Part shown: one piece after another, positions 9,058-10,659 of the stretch
How positions within the stretch are numbered: position 1 is the stretch's first letter
Layout: each line of letters begins with the position of its first letter
Source: Saccoglossus kowalevskii
Taxonomy: Eukaryota; Hemichordata; Enteropneusta; Harrimaniidae
Direction of reading: 5' to 3'
Assembly (NCBI RefSeq): GCF_000003605.2
Contig: NW_003135833.1
Coordinates: 173,743 to 184,401, forward strand
Length of the DNA: 10,659 nucleotides
The notes under the pieces: generated by a model
Told to the model about the DNA's origin: nothing
The model's input: the letters and a program-made list of their open reading frames with translations, nothing else
Database searches by the model: none
Made by a program: the position numbers and the translations under genes

Positions 9058-9205
9058 CAGGGCTTGAACTTCTTAAAGACATCAACAGTATATACCTCAA
9101 TGCTCAAAGAGTTTGCCTTGGTGCTCAGAGTTTTCTTATACTGTTCTTATACACAAGGGCAATTTTATCAAATTTTGTCTTGAGCACTCTTAAGTTCGAG
9201 CCCTG
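9058..9205. mobile_element. Short inverted-repeat element, 148 bases
   Basis: The left end cagggcttgaactt (9058-9071) matches the reverse complement of the right end, aagttcgagccctg (9192-9205), with one mismatch. The interior has two related words, tgctcaaagag and tgctcagag. The open frame across it (9001-9183) is low-information and has no start or splice context. It is probably a small non-autonomous repeat. Confidence 0.55.
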
Positions 9206-9746
9206 CAGAGACTGTATACATTTGTATTTGTATCCATGTAATCAAGTGTGCATATAAGCTAAGAATACCTTGTATTGTTATGCTGGATATCACTGGGTTT
9301 GAGTGCCATTGCTATTTTTGGTGCAATAGCGCCCTCTAGTGTCACAAATGCCTAGTCTTGTTTAATGCAATGCATTGAATCATGGGATAGAGTTTTGCTC
9401 CATGCCTTCACACTGCCGTGGCTTCTTGGGGGACATTTTATGCTGATGTATAACATACATACTGCCAAGGACATATTAAGTAAGAAAAACGCAAGAGAAA
9501 GATGGAAAATGAAATCTTGTAATTATTTATGGTAGTGCACCAGCTAATGCTTTCCTTGTGGGAGATTTGGTGCCTGCTTAGGAGACATATCATTCCCAGT
9601 ACAGTATCTCTAATTGGTATTAAGTTGCCTGATTAATAAGTCCAGTCATTCATAACGAGTAGCAGACTTGAGTCTATATGTATATGTATACTTGGACTTG
9701 AGATGTAGTATTCTCAAGCTTCTGTGTCGTTTTAAGTTTTGTTCAG

Positions 9747-9948
9747 CAAGAGATGTGTTATTTCATCTACCAATTGTTGACATTTCAGAATTACTCTTAC
9801 GGCCAAAACGTATGAATGAGCCACCATTGTACCTGTGTTTAAAAGTAGGTCAGCCAATGAAGAAAACTTTTACTGAATCAAGTGCTATTGAGTCTTATAG
9901 CATTAAAACAAAGAAACCGGAGTACTGGTTTGCTGTACCAAAAGATCG
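9747..9948 (+). CDS. OXR1: OXR1 exon leading into the C-terminal conserved region
   Basis: This 202-base internal exon has its acceptor after gttttgttcag (AG 9745-9746, entry phase 1) and donor gtaaga at 9949 (exit phase 2). It encodes ARDVLFHLPIVDISELLL, then PPLYLCLKVGQPMKKTF and KKPEYWFAVPKD plus a split Arg codon. The PPLYLCLKVGQPM and PEYWFAVPKDR strings closely match the conserved stretch of OXR1/NCOA7 that precedes TLDc, and LPIVDI resembles the VPIEDI-type motif just before it. A second in-phase acceptor (catttcag, AG 9787-9788) would start the exon at 9789 and remove 14 residues; the resemblance of LPIVDI to the family supports the longer form. The translated open frame upstream of 9747 is intron. 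Confidence 0.92.
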
Positions 9949-10574
9949 GTAAGATGGTCATTTGTTTAACTAAGGATTGGTTTAACAAAAGTTTTTAATT
10001 GGACTTCAGTGTTCTCAAAACTTAATATTGTATGAGAACTGCCATCATTGGATTGTCTGTGTTTTGGAGCATACTACTGAAGTCTTTAGAATCTGAAATA
10101 TAGACTGGAAGTCAAATTTGACCTATTTTGGTTCTTAAACAGTATGTTATGTATGGAAAACTGTAAAATTATTTGCTTTGTTCAGTTTTGTGAAATATCT
10201 TTTTGAGAGTTCGTACATTTTTGGGCATGCAAATTGTGTCATACATCACTGCATGCTGGCAGTCATGGCAGTAACAACCAATCATACCTACTTAAATTTT
10301 GATATTTACATTTCATAAGTTCATTTGGTGAACATGAGTTTGTATTGACCTCAGAACACTAGATTCTAGACGTTACATAGGCACAGACCCAAGAGCACTG
10401 TAGATTCTAGGCATTCGTGTAGCATAGGCTCAGAACACTGGATTCTAGGCATTCGCATAACATAGGCACAGACCTCAGAGCACTGTAATCTCTAGGCAGT
10501 CGTATAACGTAGGCACAGACCTCAGAACACTAGATTCTAGGCTATATATGTAACTTTCACTTTTTGTTTTCCAG
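9949..10574 (+). other. Phase-2 intron with minisatellite near its 3' end
   Basis: The donor is gtaaga at 9949 and the acceptor is ctttttgttttccag, with AG at 10573-10574. The first 400 bases are plain AT-rich sequence. A five-unit minisatellite (10347-10541) ends about 30 bases before the acceptor. Confidence 0.85.
10347..10541. repeat. Minisatellite, five degenerate units of 39-47 bases
   Basis: Units begin with (c)tcagaacac or a close variant at about 10351, 10390, 10430, 10475 and 10522. Each continues with (t)agattctaggc, attcgt(g/a)ta or similar, then acataggcacagacc. Spacing is 39, 40, 45 and 47 bases, so unit lengths differ by small internal gaps. The array ends at ctagattctaggc, directly upstream of the branch-point and pyrimidine-tract region of the next exon. 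Confidence 0.85.
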
Positions 10575-10659
10575 AGCTGATCATTTATATGCGTTTTTTG
10601 TACAATGGTCTCCCAATATTTATGGTAAAGAAGACCCTGATGCCAAAGAAATGGGTTTT
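10575..10659 (+). CDS. OXR1: OXR1 exon, start of the following conserved segment (cut by window end)
   Basis: The acceptor is a textbook tttttgttttccag (AG 10573-10574). The first base, a, completes the split Arg codon from 9948, and the frame then encodes ADHLYAFFVQWSPNIYGK, continuing EDPDAKEMGF to the window edge. This matches the OXR1/NCOA7 DHLYTFFVQWSP-type motif that follows FAVPRER in the family, so the two exons confirm each other. The exon is open to the last base; its donor and the rest of the TLDc domain lie outside. Confidence 0.95.

Larger units (their letters stand above)
5786..9746 (+). other. Long phase-1 intron carrying several inverted-repeat elements
   Basis: This 3961-base intron starts gtaatg and ends in tttaagttttgttcag. 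It holds a TTAA-flanked element (6023-6439), two inverted-repeat elements (8423-8699 and 9058-9205) and a 14-base perfect palindrome at 7013-7026. Several AGs with pyrimidine tracts were checked as exon starts (after 6140, 7258, 7455, 8730 and 8970) and rejected for stops, wrong phase or lack of a donor. No gene is seen on either strand. Confidence 0.65.
794..10659 (+). other. OXR1: Partial OXR1/NCOA7-family gene (internal exons, + strand)
   Basis: This is the gene-level span of the six exons listed separately. OXR1/NCOA7 proteins protect cells from oxidative stress. Their C-terminal TLDc domain is known to bind the vacuolar H+-ATPase, and they usually carry an N-terminal LysM and a GRAM-like domain. 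In this window the GRAM-like segment, the long variable linker and the start of the C-terminal region are visible. LysM, promoter and start codon are to the left, and the rest of TLDc and the stop codon are to the right. The exons join in one open frame of about 620 codons, with intron phases 2, 1, 1, 1, 2. Intron lengths are about 321, 849, 2237, 3961 and 626 bases. Vertebrates have separate OXR1 and NCOA7 paralogues; an invertebrate would be expected to have one pre-duplication gene, so the symbol is a family-level call. Confidence 0.85.

Noticed and set aside
1-10659. CRISPR arrays, prokaryotic operons, tRNA or rRNA genes
   Set aside because: The repeats lack regular unique spacers, the coding pattern is split by GT..AG introns, and I saw no tRNA box A/B arrangement or rRNA-like sequence.

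Overview
The window is eukaryotic (animal) genomic DNA. It is AT-rich, has long introns with GT..AG borders, contains several short non-autonomous repeat elements, and carries no operon-like packing. The only gene I can support is on the + strand: an internal part of an OXR1/NCOA7-family gene (oxidation resistance 1; the architecture is LysM, GRAM-like, a disordered linker, then TLDc). Two blocks of the encoded protein are recognisable from family knowledge: the GRAM-like segment with VVSGVLLVTPNAIMFDP and SDPLVIENG (exon at 794-975), and the stretch leading into the C-terminal TLDc region, with PEYWFAVPKDR and DHLYAFFVQWSPNIYGK (exons at 9747-9948 and 10575-10659). The LysM exon(s) and promoter lie to the left of the window. 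Most of the TLDc domain lies to the right.

Reading splice sites and phases by hand gives six coding exons that join in one continuous frame: 794-975, 1297-1457 (5' edge uncertain), 2307-3530, 5768-5785, 9747-9948 and 10575-10659. Intron phases after each exon are 2, 1, 1, 1, 2, and every join closes an open codon correctly. The large 1224-base exon encodes an acidic Ser/Thr/Asp/Glu-rich, presumably disordered linker with a basic, kinase-site-rich end. The 18-base exon at 5768-5785 is a putative in-frame microexon with a long pyrimidine tract and two TGC triplets at its acceptor. Exons 3 and 4 are both phase 1-1, so either can be skipped without breaking the frame.

The introns hold most of the other structure: a diverged duplicated block (65-176 and 487-608), a 23-A homopolymer (3842-3864), a tandem array of about 108-base units capped by an inverted copy (4404-4682), a 417-base TTAA-flanked MITE-like element (6023-6439), an imperfect 280-base inverted-repeat element (8423-8699), a 148-base inverted-repeat element (9058-9205) and a five-unit minisatellite next to the last acceptor (10347-10541).

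The organism cannot be named from this. One OXR1-like gene with a vertebrate-like domain order but a very divergent linker, AT-rich introns and frequent acatgta-type words fit a marine invertebrate (mollusc, brachiopod, hemichordate or cephalochordate); that is inference only. I found no sign of a prokaryote-type or otherwise undescribed multi-gene system. The most noteworthy items are the putative microexon and the run of phase-1 exons between the GRAM-like and TLDc parts.
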